From the NCBI GenBank assembly GCA_035476575.1, contig DATILL010000085.1:1-64000 (forward strand): a stretch of 64,000 bases of DNA, in the 5' to 3' direction. Below, in pieces: positions 38,775-47,739 of the stretch. The notes beneath the pieces were generated by a model. It saw nothing but the letters and a program-made list of their open reading frames with translations, was not told where the DNA came from and did not search any database. Position 1 is the first letter of the stretch; every line of letters starts with the position of its first letter. Both the position numbers and the translations under genes were made by a program. The DNA is from DATILL01 sp035476575 (GTDB lineage: Bacteria > Actinomycetota > Actinomycetes > Mycobacteriales > JACQDL01).

Positions 38775-38840
38775 CGTGTGGTCACCTCTCGTTGCCCGAC
38801 GACCCCAAGAGGTGCCCACACGGCGTTGAGGTGACCACAC
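38775..38840. repeat. AGGTSACCACA repeat cluster E (degenerate)
   Basis: A short, decayed cluster of one inverted half-site pair and one forward half-site. AGGTGCCCACAC replaces the usual AGGTCACCACAC at 38810-38821. It lies between the TetR gene and the sugar ABC operon. It shows that old copies drift. Confidence 0.8.
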
Positions 38841-39028
38841 CTTCAACGCACCTTCAACCTGCCGACACGGCGCGAAAGAGCCACAAAGGTCACGAACAGG
38901 TTGCGATTCTAGTGGCGAGTTGATCGATTGCTTGTAGGTTCGAACTGCGCGCGGCCACGCCGAGCCCACGCGTGCCGGGCAGCCCAGCCGGTAACCCGCA
39001 CTCACCCGCACTCAACGGAGAGTCCCGA

Positions 39029-40261
39029 GTGGCCGATGTATCGCTCCAGCACGTCGGTAAGGTCTACGCCGACGGCACCCGGGCGGTGACGGATCTGAAC
39101 CTGTCGATCGCCGACGGCGAGTTCCTCGTCCTGGTCGGCCCGTCTGGCTGTGGCAAGACGACGGCGCTACGGATGGTCGCCGGGCTGGAGGACATCAGCG
39201 AGGGCGAGGTCCGGATCGGCCCGCGGGTCGTCAACCGGGTGCCCTCGCGCGACCGCGACGTCGCCATGGTGTTCCAGAGCTACGCCCTCTACCCGCACCT
39301 GAAGGTCTGGGACAACATCGCCTTCGGCCTGCAGCTCCGCAAGCTGCCCAAGGACGAGATCGCCCGCCGGGTGGCGGAGGCGGCCGAGGTCCTGGGCCTC
39401 ACCGAGTACCTGGACCGCAAGCCGCGCAACCTCTCCGGCGGGCAGCGGCAGCGGGTGGCGATGGGGCGGGCCATCGTCCGCGAGCCGCAGACGTTCCTGA
39501 TGGACGAGCCGCTGTCCAACCTCGACGCCAAGCTACGGGTGCAGATGCGGGCCGAGATCGCCCGGATCCAGCGCCGGCTCGGCACCACCACCATCTACGT
39601 GACGCACGACCAGGTCGAGGCCATGACCCTCGGCGACCGGGTCGCCGTCATGCGCAAGGGCGTGCTGCAGCAGGTGGACAGCCCGCAGGTCCTCTACGAC
39701 CACCCGGTCAACCTGTTCGTGGCCGGGTTCATCGGCTCGCCCGCGATGAACCTGGTCGAGAGCATGGTCGAGGAGCGCGACGGCGCACTGTCGTTCACCG
39801 TCGGCAGCCAGCGGATCACCGCCACCGACGCGCTGCTGGCCAGCCGGCCGGCGCTGCGGTCATACGTCGGCCGCCGGGTGGTGCTCGGGATCCGGCCGGA
39901 GGACCTGGAGGACGCCAGCCTTGTCCCGGCTGGCGGGCCCGCGGGCGCCCGGCTTACCTCCACTGTCGACCTGGTCGAGGCGATGGGCTCGGAGGTGCTG
40001 GTGCATTTCACCCTCGACGTCGCCTCGGTGGTCACCGAGGACACCAAGGAGCTGGCGATGGACGTTGGCGTCGACCCCGCGGTGAGCCCGGTCGGCGTGG
40101 GCGCCGGGCATGGCCAGACCGTGGTGGTTGCCCGGTTCGGCCCGCGCTCCCGGGTCCGCGAGGGTGACCGGGTAGAGGCCGTGGTCTCGGCCGACCACCT
40201 GCACGTCTTCGACCGCGACACCGGCCTGTCTATCTTCGACGGCGCCAGGCCGGGCACCTGA
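39029..40261 (+). CDS. Sugar ABC transporter ATP-binding protein (UgpC/MsmK type)
   Basis: A 410-residue CUT1-family ATPase. Walker A is GPSGCGKTT (about 35-43), the Q-loop is VFQSYALYPH, the signature LSGGQRQR is near 131, and Walker B is TFLMDEPLSNLDA. The C-terminal part (245-410) is the MalK-like regulatory TOBE/OB region, longer than usual, with an insertion near 340-380. The GTG at 39029 follows CGGAGAGTCC. It heads the operon with an SBP and two permeases, and members of this type often serve several importers. Confidence 0.92.
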   Translation: MADVSLQHVGKVYADGTRAVTDLNLSIADGEFLVLVGPSGCGKTTALRMVAGLEDISEGEVRIGPRVVNRVPSRDRDVAMVFQSYALYPHLKVWDNIAFGLQLRKLPKDEIARRVAEAAEVLGLTEYLDRKPRNLSGGQRQRVAMGRAIVREPQTFLMDEPLSNLDAKLRVQMRAEIARIQRRLGTTTIYVTHDQVEAMTLGDRVAVMRKGVLQQVDSPQVLYDHPVNLFVAGFIGSPAMNLVESMVEERDGALSFTVGSQRITATDALLASRPALRSYVGRRVVLGIRPEDLEDASLVPAGGPAGARLTSTVDLVEAMGSEVLVHFTLDVASVVTEDTKELAMDVGVDPAVSPVGVGAGHGQTVVVARFGPRSRVREGDRVEAVVSADHLHVFDRDTGLSIFDGARPGT

Positions 40262-40294
40262 GGTCAACCGCAGAGTTGCAGGGAAGGATTGCAT

Positions 40295-41635
40295 ATGCGA
40301 CACACCATGACATTCGCCACCAGGCTGACCGCGGCGGCGGCTGGGCTCGCGCTCGCGCTTGCCGGCTGCGGCGGCTCGTCGACCTCGCCCGGGGGCGGCG
40401 CGACGACCACCCCGGCCGGGGTCAGCCTGCCGGACCTGACCGGCCAGAAGCTCGAGGTCGCCGCCGTCTGGACCGGCGCCGAGCAGGCCGGCATCGCCGC
40501 CGTGCTGGACGCCTTCTCGGCCAAGACGCACGCAACGGTGAAGTACACCGCCACTGGCGACGACATCGCCACCGTGCTCGGCACCCGGATCAAGGGCGGC
40601 CAGCCGCCGGACGTGGCGTTCCTGCCGCAGCCCGGCCTGCTCAACGAGCTCGCCAGCGACGGTTCGCTCAAGCCGGTCGACGCGGACGTCGCCGCTGCCG
40701 TCGACGCCAACTACGCGCCGATCTGGAAGACCCTGGGCACCGTCAAAGGCACGCTGTACGGCGTCTGGTTCAAGGCTGCCAACAAGTCGACCGTGTGGTA
40801 CCGCACCGCGGCGTTCGACCAGGCCGGCGTACAGCCTCCGGCGAGCTGGGACGACCTGCTCAAGGGCGCGCAGACCATCGCCGACTCCGGCACCACGCCG
40901 GTCTCGGTCGGCGGGGCGGACGGCTGGACGCTGACCGACTGGTTCGAGAACGTCTACCTGCGCTCCGCCGGCCCGGCCAAGTACGACCAGCTCGCCAAGC
41001 ACCAGATCCCGTGGACGGACGCCTCGGTGAAGACCGCCCTGGGCGTGCTGGCGCAGCTCTGGGGCAAGAAGGGCCTGGTGGTCCCCGGCGCGCTGCAGAC
41101 CGACTTCCCCACCTCGGTGACCCAGGTCTTCTCGGCCAGCCCCAAGGGCGCGATCGTCTTCGAGGGCGACTTCGTCGCGGGCGTCATCGCCTCGGAGACC
41201 AAGGCCAAGGTCGGCACGGACGCCAACTTCTTCGACTTCCCCTCGGTCAACGGCTCGCCGGCCTCGGTCGTCGGCGGGGGTGACGTGGCGACGGCGTTGA
41301 AGAGCTCGCCGGGCGCGCAGGCGCTGCTGAGGTTCCTGGCCAGCCCGGAGGCGGCCACCATCTGGGCCAAGCGCGGCGGTTACACCTCGGTCAACAAGAA
41401 CGTCGACCTGGCCGCCTACCCGGACGACACCAGCCGGAAGATCGCCAAGGCGCTGGTCGGCTCCGGCGACGCGTTCCGGTTCGACATGTCCGACCTGGCG
41501 CCGGCCGGGTTCGGCGGCACCCCGGGCGGGGGCGAGTGGAAGATCCTGCAGGACTTCCTGGCCAACCCGACCAACGTCGACGGCACGGCGACCAAGCTGG
41601 AGGCCGCCGCGTCGGCGGTGAAGTTCCCCACGTGA
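40295..41635 (+). CDS. ABC transporter solute-binding lipoprotein (alpha-glucoside type)
   Basis: A 446-residue extracellular lipoprotein of the family 1 solute-binding type. The signal peptide ends at lipobox ALAGC near residue 23. The binding domain has LTGQKLEVAAVWTGAEQAGI, the conserved PPDVAFLPQPG segment, and a hinge near GVWFKAANKSTVWYR, which resembles AglE-like alpha-glucoside binders. The ATG at 40295 follows GGGAAGGATT. The TGA overlaps the GTG of the next gene. Confidence 0.9.
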   Translation: MRHTMTFATRLTAAAAGLALALAGCGGSSTSPGGGATTTPAGVSLPDLTGQKLEVAAVWTGAEQAGIAAVLDAFSAKTHATVKYTATGDDIATVLGTRIKGGQPPDVAFLPQPGLLNELASDGSLKPVDADVAAAVDANYAPIWKTLGTVKGTLYGVWFKAANKSTVWYRTAAFDQAGVQPPASWDDLLKGAQTIADSGTTPVSVGGADGWTLTDWFENVYLRSAGPAKYDQLAKHQIPWTDASVKTALGVLAQLWGKKGLVVPGALQTDFPTSVTQVFSASPKGAIVFEGDFVAGVIASETKAKVGTDANFFDFPSVNGSPASVVGGGDVATALKSSPGAQALLRFLASPEAATIWAKRGGYTSVNKNVDLAAYPDDTSRKIAKALVGSGDAFRFDMSDLAPAGFGGTPGGGEWKILQDFLANPTNVDGTATKLEAAASAVKFPT

Positions 41636-43023
41636 GCGTGCCGGACGACGTGATGACGGTCACACCCCCTGGCCCGCCGGCCGGGCCAGGGGGCGGGCCG
41701 GACGGCGCCCGGTCGGGCAGCGGCCGGCCGAGCTGGCTGACCGCGGGCTTCCTGGCGCCCGCCCTGGCCCTGCTGGCCGTGCTGGTGGTCTACCCGATCT
41801 TCTACACGGTCTGGCGCAGCCTGCGGGACGCGGACGGCCACTTCGCCGGGCTGCGCAACTACGGCGCGATGTTCACCTCCGACGCCACCCTTACCGCGAT
41901 CAAGAACAACGCGATCTGGCTGCTGGTGGCGCCGACCGTGGTCACCGCGCTCGGCCTGGTGTTCGCGGTGCTCACCGAGCGGGTGCGCTGGGCCACGGCG
42001 TTCAAGCTGGTGGTCTTCATGCCGATGGCGATCTCCTCGCTGGCCGCCGGCATCATCTTCACCCTGGTCTACACCGACGACCCCGACCGCGGCCTCGCCA
42101 ACGCCGCACTGGTCGGCGTACACGGGGTGTTCTCGCCGTCGGCCGGCTATTCCGGCGCGCGGCCGCGTGACCCCAGCCTGCTCGCCGACGCGCCCGGGGG
42201 CGGGCTGCGGACGGCCCGCACGTACCAGCCGGGCGAGACGGCGGCGCTGGCGCTGGTCGGCGTCCGGGCGGCCGACCTGCCCAACGGGGCGGCGGACGCC
42301 GTTGCCGCCACGCCAGCGGCGGGGACGCTGGCTGGCACGGTCTGGTTCGACTTCGTCCGGGGCGGGGGTGGGCGGCCAGGGGTGATCGACCCCGGCGAGA
42401 AGGGCCTGCCGAAGGTGGTGGTGCAGGCGGTGTCGGGTGGCACGGGATCCGGTGGTCCCGGGGGTGGCTCTGTCGTGGCCACCGTACGCACCGACGACCG
42501 GGGCGCCTTCGCCTTCACCGGGCTGGCTCCCGGCTCGTACTCGCTGCAGCTTCCGGCGTCGAACTTCGCCGAGCCGTTCACCGGGTTCACCTGGCTCGGG
42601 CCGACGCTGGTGACCTGGGCGATCATCGGCGCCTACGTGTGGATGTGGTCCGGCTTCGCCATGGTCCTCATCGCCGCCGGGCTGTCCGCGATCCCGCGCG
42701 AGGCACTGGAGGCGGCCCGGGTCGACGGCGGCACCGAGTGGCAGGTCTTTCGCAAGGTCACCGTACCGCTGCTCGCGCCGGTGCTGGTGGTCGTGCTGAT
42801 CACCCTGATGATCAACGTGATGAAGATCTTCGACCTGGTGATCACGCTGGCTCCGCAGTCCTCCCAGGACGACGCGAACGTGCTGGCGCTGGAGATGTGG
42901 CGAGTGTCCTTCGGTGGCGGGCACGACCAGGGGCTGGGCAGCGCGCTCGGCGTCTTCCTGTTCGTGCTGGTGCTGCCTGCGATGATCTTCAACATCCGGC
43001 GGTTCCGGCGGGAGGCCCGATGA
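41632..43023 (+). CDS. Sugar ABC permease with large extracytoplasmic insertion
   Basis: A 463-residue MalF-like permease, about 150 residues longer than the typical CUT1 permease. Normal membrane helices occupy about 38-60, 93-115 and 122-148, and then 325-350 and beyond, with the EAA loop IPREALEAARVDGGTEWQVF near 354. The insertion (about 149-325) contains at 231-310 a beta-rich segment GTLAGTVWFD and DRGAFAFTGLAPGSYSLQLP, very like a Cna-B/SdrD-type carboxypeptidase-regulatory fold. MalF of E. coli also has a beta domain in this position (P2 loop) that contacts the binding protein. The GTG at 41632 overlaps the binding-protein stop. Confidence 0.88.
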   Translation: MSVPDDVMTVTPPGPPAGPGGGPDGARSGSGRPSWLTAGFLAPALALLAVLVVYPIFYTVWRSLRDADGHFAGLRNYGAMFTSDATLTAIKNNAIWLLVAPTVVTALGLVFAVLTERVRWATAFKLVVFMPMAISSLAAGIIFTLVYTDDPDRGLANAALVGVHGVFSPSAGYSGARPRDPSLLADAPGGGLRTARTYQPGETAALALVGVRAADLPNGAADAVAATPAAGTLAGTVWFDFVRGGGGRPGVIDPGEKGLPKVVVQAVSGGTGSGGPGGGSVVATVRTDDRGAFAFTGLAPGSYSLQLPASNFAEPFTGFTWLGPTLVTWAIIGAYVWMWSGFAMVLIAAGLSAIPREALEAARVDGGTEWQVFRKVTVPLLAPVLVVVLITLMINVMKIFDLVITLAPQSSQDDANVLALEMWRVSFGGGHDQGLGSALGVFLFVLVLPAMIFNIRRFRREAR

Positions 43024-43931
43024 CCGCGGTTGCGTCCGAGCGGCCGGCCGGTGCGACGTACTCGGCGGCCGGTGGGCCGCGGCGTGGCCTGGCCAGCCGG
43101 ATCGTCACCAAGCTGGGCGGTGGCGCTGTCCAGGCTCTGCTGGTGCTGGTCGCGGTGGGCTGGCTGGTGCCGACGATCGGGCTGGCCATCTCCTCGCTGC
43201 GTGGCGTGGAGGACAACAACGCCACCGGCTGGTGGACGGTCCTCACCAGGCCGGCCGAGCTCACCCTCAGCAACTACCGGACGGTGCTCGGCAACCACGA
43301 CATCGTGCACTCGTTCGGGAACACCGTGGCGATCACCGTGCCGACCACGATCCTCGTCGTCGTGGTGGCCGCGCTGGCGGCGTACGCCTTCGCCTGGCTG
43401 GAGTTCCCCGGGCGGGACTGGGTGTTCGTCGTGGTGGTCGGGCTGATCGTGGTGCCGGTGCAGGTCGCGCTGATCCCGGTGGCGGTGCTCTACGGCAAGC
43501 TGCACATCTTCGGCACGATCCCGTGCGTGATCCTGTTCCACCTGGCCTTCGGGCTGCCGTTCGCGATCTTCCTGCTGCGCAACTTCTTCGCCGGCATCCC
43601 GCGTGACCTGCTGGAGGCGGCGCGGATGGACGGCGCGGGGGAGTGGACGGTGTTCCGCAAGGTGATCATGCCGCTCGGGCTGCCGGCGATCGCGTCGTTG
43701 GCGATCTTCCAGTTCCTCTGGGTATGGAACGACCTGCTGGTGGCGCTGGTCTTCGCCGACGCTGACTCGGCGCCGATCACGGTCGCGCTGCGCAGCCAGA
43801 CCCGCCAGTTCAGCTCCAACATCGACATCCTTGCGCCGGGGGCGTTCCTGTCCCTGGCCGTGCCACTGGTCGTCTTCTTCGCCTTCCAGCGGTACTACGT
43901 CCAGGGTGTGCTGGCCGGCTCGGTGAAGTAG
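43020..43931 (+). CDS. Sugar ABC permease (MalG-like)
   Basis: A 303-residue inner-membrane permease with six predicted helices, first VQALLVLVAVGWLVPTIGLA near 40. The EAA loop GIPRDLLEAARMDGAGEWTV is near 198-217. It pairs with the MalF-like permease to form the translocation channel. The ATG at 43020 overlaps the previous stop. The stop lies 48 bases before repeat cluster F, and no clear terminator is seen; the inverted repeats of cluster F may serve. Confidence 0.92.
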   Translation: MTAVASERPAGATYSAAGGPRRGLASRIVTKLGGGAVQALLVLVAVGWLVPTIGLAISSLRGVEDNNATGWWTVLTRPAELTLSNYRTVLGNHDIVHSFGNTVAITVPTTILVVVVAALAAYAFAWLEFPGRDWVFVVVVGLIVVPVQVALIPVAVLYGKLHIFGTIPCVILFHLAFGLPFAIFLLRNFFAGIPRDLLEAARMDGAGEWTVFRKVIMPLGLPAIASLAIFQFLWVWNDLLVALVFADADSAPITVALRSQTRQFSSNIDILAPGAFLSLAVPLVVFFAFQRYYVQGVLAGSVK

Positions 43932-43978
43932 CTCGACTAGATACCTCGCGACGAGACGTGGCGCTCACCGGTACGACG

Positions 43979-44165
43979 CCCGTGTGGTCACCTCTCGGCG
44001 TTGTGGTCACCTGTCGTTGTGTGGAGACCCCAAGAGGTCACCACACGGCGTTGTGGTCACCACACGGGCCTCTTGGCCAACGACAGGTGACCACAACGCC
44101 GAGAGGTGACCACACGGGCCTCTTGGCCAACGACAGGTGACCACAACGCCGAGAGGTGACCACAG
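43979..44165. repeat. AGGTSACCACA repeat cluster F with a perfect 50-bp tandem duplication
   Basis: About eight half-sites. The last 100 bases are two identical 50-base copies, 44061-44110 and 44111-44160, each starting CACACGGGCCTCTTGGCC and ending in GAGAGGTGAC. The first part, 43980-44060, holds the inverted units. The cluster is between the 3' ends of the MalG-like permease (rightward) and the aspartokinase-like gene (leftward). Confidence 0.95.
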
Positions 44166-44175
44166 CGGCAGGGCG

Positions 44176-45270
44176 TCAGGCGGCGGCGAGGGAGGGGCCA
44201 GGGAGCCGTAGGACCCGGTGCAGGTGGGTGGCCAGGGCACGGGCGGCGACGGCGTCGGCGGCCAGGTGCGACACAACCCGACCGGCCCGTACCTCGGTCA
44301 CCAGCCGTTCGCCGGTCAGCCGCCCGGGCAGCCGGTGCCGGGCCAGGAAGCCGGCCACATCCACCTGCCCGCCGGTCACCGCCACCACCCACCGCCCGTG
44401 CGGCGTCCGCAGCAGGTGCGCCGGCAGCCGAGCCTCGACCAGCTCCTCGTACAGCCGCTGCGCCGTCTCCGGCGTACCCAGCTCCACCACCGCCGAGCGC
44501 AGGTCGGCCACCACGGCGTGCACCGGCGTACCGTCCCGCGCGATCACCGAGCCGCGGCCGAGATGCCCGCGGCCCAGCCGGCAGACCAGCCGGACGCCGT
44601 GCCCCGCTGCCAGCTCCACCGCGCCGGGATGCGGCACGCGGGCGCCCCGGCTGGCCATCGTCACCACGTCGGCCGCTCGCGGCTCGGGCAGCAGCACCGC
44701 GTCCGGGACCAGTCGGGGGTCCGCGGAGTACACCCCGTCCCGGTCGGCGTAGAGCTCGCACTCGTCCAGCCCCAGCGCGACCGCGAGCGCGACGGCGGAC
44801 AGGTCCGCGCTGTTCTCGCCCAGCCAGGCCGGCCGGCGGTCCATGTCCGCGGCCTGGCCACCGGCCAGTACGACGATCGGATGGTTGGCCAGCGCGGCCC
44901 GGACCGGTGCCGGGTCCCAGCCGAGCAGCCGTGCGGCGCGCCCGCCGGGCGGCTCGCTGGTCAGCCCGTTGCCATGCGCGAGCAACTGCCGGGCACTGAT
45001 GTACTGCGCCTCCAGCGCGACCCGGAGCAGCCCCGCGCCGGCCGTGCCGGCCATCGGCAGCAGGTTGTTCAGCGCGCTGGCCGAGGCGGCCGGGTTGACC
45101 GCGAGGGCCAGCCGGCGCAGCCGCTCGGTGGCGCCGGCCATCCCGTCGACGACCACGACAAGCCGCTCGCCGGACCGCACCCGGGCGTGCAGATAGCTGG
45201 CGACCTCCCGGTAGTCGGCCGGCGTGGCGAAGCTCGACCCGCCGAACCTGAGCACCCGTACGTCGTTCAC
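44176..45270 (-). CDS. Amino acid kinase family protein, aspartokinase-like
   Basis: A 364-residue protein like the N-terminal domain of aspartate kinase, with a short C-terminal part. The phosphate-binding start is RFGGSS in place of the canonical KFGGTS, so the catalytic Lys is Arg. The GRGGSDTTA motif is replaced by GENSADLSA. The later motifs are well kept: LGLDECELYADRDGVYSADP and GARVPHPGAVELA. The region after 270 is a divergent ACT-like domain. It may be a specialised paralogue rather than the biosynthetic LysC. The GTG at 45270 follows CGGGAGGTGT. It is convergent with the sugar transporter and separated from it by repeat cluster F. Confidence 0.75.
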   Translation of the reverse strand: MNDVRVLRFGGSSFATPADYREVASYLHARVRSGERLVVVVDGMAGATERLRRLALAVNPAASASALNNLLPMAGTAGAGLLRVALEAQYISARQLLAHGNGLTSEPPGGRAARLLGWDPAPVRAALANHPIVVLAGGQAADMDRRPAWLGENSADLSAVALAVALGLDECELYADRDGVYSADPRLVPDAVLLPEPRAADVVTMASRGARVPHPGAVELAAGHGVRLVCRLGRGHLGRGSVIARDGTPVHAVVADLRSAVVELGTPETAQRLYEELVEARLPAHLLRTPHGRWVVAVTGGQVDVAGFLARHRLPGRLTGERLVTEVRAGRVVSHLAADAVAARALATHLHRVLRLPGPSLAAA

Positions 45271-45548
45271 CAGACACCTCCCGCGTCCCACCCGTCGGCA
45301 GGACCGACCGCGGCACCATCGTCAGACAGCTACCAGCGTCAGACAGCCACCAGCGTGGGGCAACCAGGTTGGGGGCAGCTCGAAAGACTTGCCCCAGCCG
45401 GCCCGTCCCCAACCAGATCGGACGCCTGTCCGCTTCCGGACAGGCCCGATCCGGCCAGCCCTCGGCCGGACGGAACTCGTGGCGGGCGATGGTGCGTTAC
45501 GGTGACGTACAGGTGCATCCCCGCCCTGTGCTTGTGTAAGGAGCAGAC

Positions 45549-46337
45549 GTGAACAGCAGCAACCCGGTCTTCCGGCGCGGGTTCCCGGCTGGGCAGCAGT
45601 ACGCCACGTTCAACGTGCCAACCCCCGACTCGGCCCAGCTTGACCAGATGTACAACGCGCCGTCCTACGCGCCACCGCGGTACATGACGCTCGACGACGT
45701 CGTGGTACGCACCGCGGCCACCCTGGGCACCGTCCTTCTCGGCGGTGCTGTGTCCTGGATGGTCCTCTCGCAGGAGACCGCGCTTGGGCTGGCCCTGCCA
45801 GCCGCGCTGATCGGTCTGGTGCTCGGCCTGATCATCTCGTTCCGGGCCAGCACGAACCCCGCACTCATCCTCACCTACGCCTTCGCCGAGGGCATCTTCC
45901 TCGGCGCGATCACCGAGGTCTTTGACCAGCGGTACAACGGCATCGCCATACAGGCGGTGGTGGGCACGCTCGGGGTGTTCGCCGGCATGCTGGTGGTCTA
46001 CAAGACCGGCGCGATCCGGGTCACGCCCAAGTTCCAGCGCTGGCTGGTCGGGGCCATGATCGGCGTCGTCATCCTGATGCTGGTCAACATGGTCGCCTCG
46101 TTCATTACGCCCGGCGGCCTCGGCCTGCGTGACGGCAGTGGCCTGGCGATCGTGTTCAGCCTGGTCTGCATCGGCATCGCCGCGTTGAGCTTCTTGCTCG
46201 ACTTCGACATGGTCGACCAGGCAGTCCGGCACGGCGCACCGGAGAAGTTCGCCTGGTACGCCGCCTTTGGGCTCACCGTCACCTTGGTCTGGCTTTACAT
46301 CGAGATCCTGCGGCTGCTGTCGTACCTGCGCGACTAG
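45549..46337 (+). CDS. Bax inhibitor-1/YccA family membrane protein
   Basis: A 262-residue membrane protein with seven predicted helices. The family signature is seen in the TYAFAEGIFLGAITEVFD segment near 110 and at the C-terminus LLDFDMVDQAVRHGAPEKFA, whose two Asp and neighbouring charge form the di-aspartyl pH sensor of BI-1 proteins. BI-1 members are calcium-leak channels or protease modulators; the bacterial role is unclear. The GTG at 45549 follows AAGGAGCAG. A likely terminator lies at 46370. Confidence 0.9.
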   Translation: MNSSNPVFRRGFPAGQQYATFNVPTPDSAQLDQMYNAPSYAPPRYMTLDDVVVRTAATLGTVLLGGAVSWMVLSQETALGLALPAALIGLVLGLIISFRASTNPALILTYAFAEGIFLGAITEVFDQRYNGIAIQAVVGTLGVFAGMLVVYKTGAIRVTPKFQRWLVGAMIGVVILMLVNMVASFITPGGLGLRDGSGLAIVFSLVCIGIAALSFLLDFDMVDQAVRHGAPEKFAWYAAFGLTVTLVWLYIEILRLLSYLRD

Positions 46338-46369
46338 CGTCGTACGGCGGGAGTCCGGGAAGCGCGAAG

Positions 46370-46395
46370 GGCGGCACCCTCCGGGGCGCCGCCCC
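46370..46395 (+). terminator. Candidate terminator after the BI-1 gene
   Basis: GGGCGGC (46370-46376) pairs with GCCGCCC (46389-46395) around a 12-base loop. It is 33 bases after the stop and followed by CTT, and thus fits an intrinsic terminator with a weak tail. Confidence 0.5.
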
Positions 46396-46449
46396 TTCAT
46401 GTCGCCCCTTGGCGGGCTCACCCCGGGCTCAACCGGGGTTAGCCTGGGG

Positions 46450-47685
46450 TCAGCTCAGCCGCTCGACCAGCATGGCCATGCCCTGGCCGCCGCCGACGCA
46501 CATGGTCTCCAGGCCGATCTGCTTGTCGTGGGTCCGCAGCGAGCTGAGCAGCGTGCCGGTGATCCGGGCGCCGGTCATGCCGAACGGGTGCCCCACCGCG
46601 ATCGCGCCGCCGTTCACGTTCAGCCTGTCCAGGTCGACGCCGAGCTGCCGGTACGACGGGATGACCTGGGCGGCGAACGCCTCGTTGATCTCGACCAGGT
46701 CGACGTCGTCGATCGTCATGCCGGCCCTGGCCAGCGCCCGCCGGCTCGCCTCGACCGGCCCGAGGCCCATGATCTCCGGCGACAGCGCGGACACCCCGGT
46801 CGCGATGATCCGGGCCAGCGGCGTGATGCCCAGCTCGCGGGCGCGGGCGTCGGACAGCACGACCACCGCGGCCGCGCCGTCGTTCAGCGGGCAACAGTTG
46901 CCCGCGGTGACCCGCCCGTTCGGCCGGAACACCGGCGTCAGCGCGGCCACGGCTTCCAGCGTGACGCCCGGTCGCGGGCCGTCGTCGGCCGACACGACGG
47001 TGCCGTTCGGCAGCGTGACCGGGGTGATCTCGCGCCCCCAGAAACCGCTCGCGATGGCCTGCTCGGCGAGGTTCTGCGACCGTACGCCGAACTCGTCCAT
47101 CTCCGCTCGGGAGATGCCGACGGCCTCGGCCAGATTCTCCGCGGTCTGGCCCATCGCGACGTAGATGTCCGGCAGGGCACCATCCGTCCGTGGGTCGTGC
47201 CACTGCTCGGCACCACCGTCCCGCCAACTGCCCTGAGCGCGTTTCTCGGTGCGGGCGGTGGCCTCGGCGAAGACCGGGTTCGCGGTGTCCGGCCACGAGT
47301 CGGAGCTGCCCCGCGCAAAGCGGCTGACCATCTCCACACCGGCCGAGACGAACGCCGACCCCTCGCCGGCCTTGATCGCGTGCAGCGCCATCCGGGTGGT
47401 CTGCAGCGACGAGGCGCAGTACCGGGTCAGCGTGGTGCCGGGCAGGTCGTCGTAGCCGAGCAGGACGGCGACCACCCGGGCCAGGTTGAAGCCTTGCTCG
47501 CCGCCGGGGAGGCCGCAGCCGACCATCAGGTCGTCAATGGTGTGCGGGTCGAGCTCGGGGACCTTGTCCAGGGCGGCCCGGACGATGGTGGCGGTGAGAT
47601 CGTCCGCGCGCAGGCCCTTCAGCGAGCCCTTGACCGCCCGCCCAATCGGGGACCGGGCGGTCGCGACGATGACGGCTTCGGGCAC
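46450..47685 (-). CDS. Acetyl-CoA acyltransferase (thiolase)
   Basis: A 411-residue thiolase that condenses or cleaves acyl-CoA. The nucleophilic Cys90 is in LTRYCASSLQTTRMAL, the second active-site region is NVNGGAIAVGHPFGMTGARI near 358-377, and the C-terminal CVGGGQGMAMLVE holds the acid/base Cys. It is closest to FadA-type beta-oxidation thiolases. The ATG at 47685 follows GGAGGTGCCGCC. It begins the block that mirrors the Rv1074c-Rv1083 order in Mycobacterium (fadA3, lipase-like, cbs, metB, greA, mca), by my recollection. Confidence 0.94.
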   Translation of the reverse strand: MPEAVIVATARSPIGRAVKGSLKGLRADDLTATIVRAALDKVPELDPHTIDDLMVGCGLPGGEQGFNLARVVAVLLGYDDLPGTTLTRYCASSLQTTRMALHAIKAGEGSAFVSAGVEMVSRFARGSSDSWPDTANPVFAEATARTEKRAQGSWRDGGAEQWHDPRTDGALPDIYVAMGQTAENLAEAVGISRAEMDEFGVRSQNLAEQAIASGFWGREITPVTLPNGTVVSADDGPRPGVTLEAVAALTPVFRPNGRVTAGNCCPLNDGAAAVVVLSDARARELGITPLARIIATGVSALSPEIMGLGPVEASRRALARAGMTIDDVDLVEINEAFAAQVIPSYRQLGVDLDRLNVNGGAIAVGHPFGMTGARITGTLLSSLRTHDKQIGLETMCVGGGQGMAMLVERLS

Positions 47686-47739
47686 GGCGGCACCTCCGGT
47701 AGGGATCGGCTGAACACGCGGGGGCTGCTCAGGGCCGGC

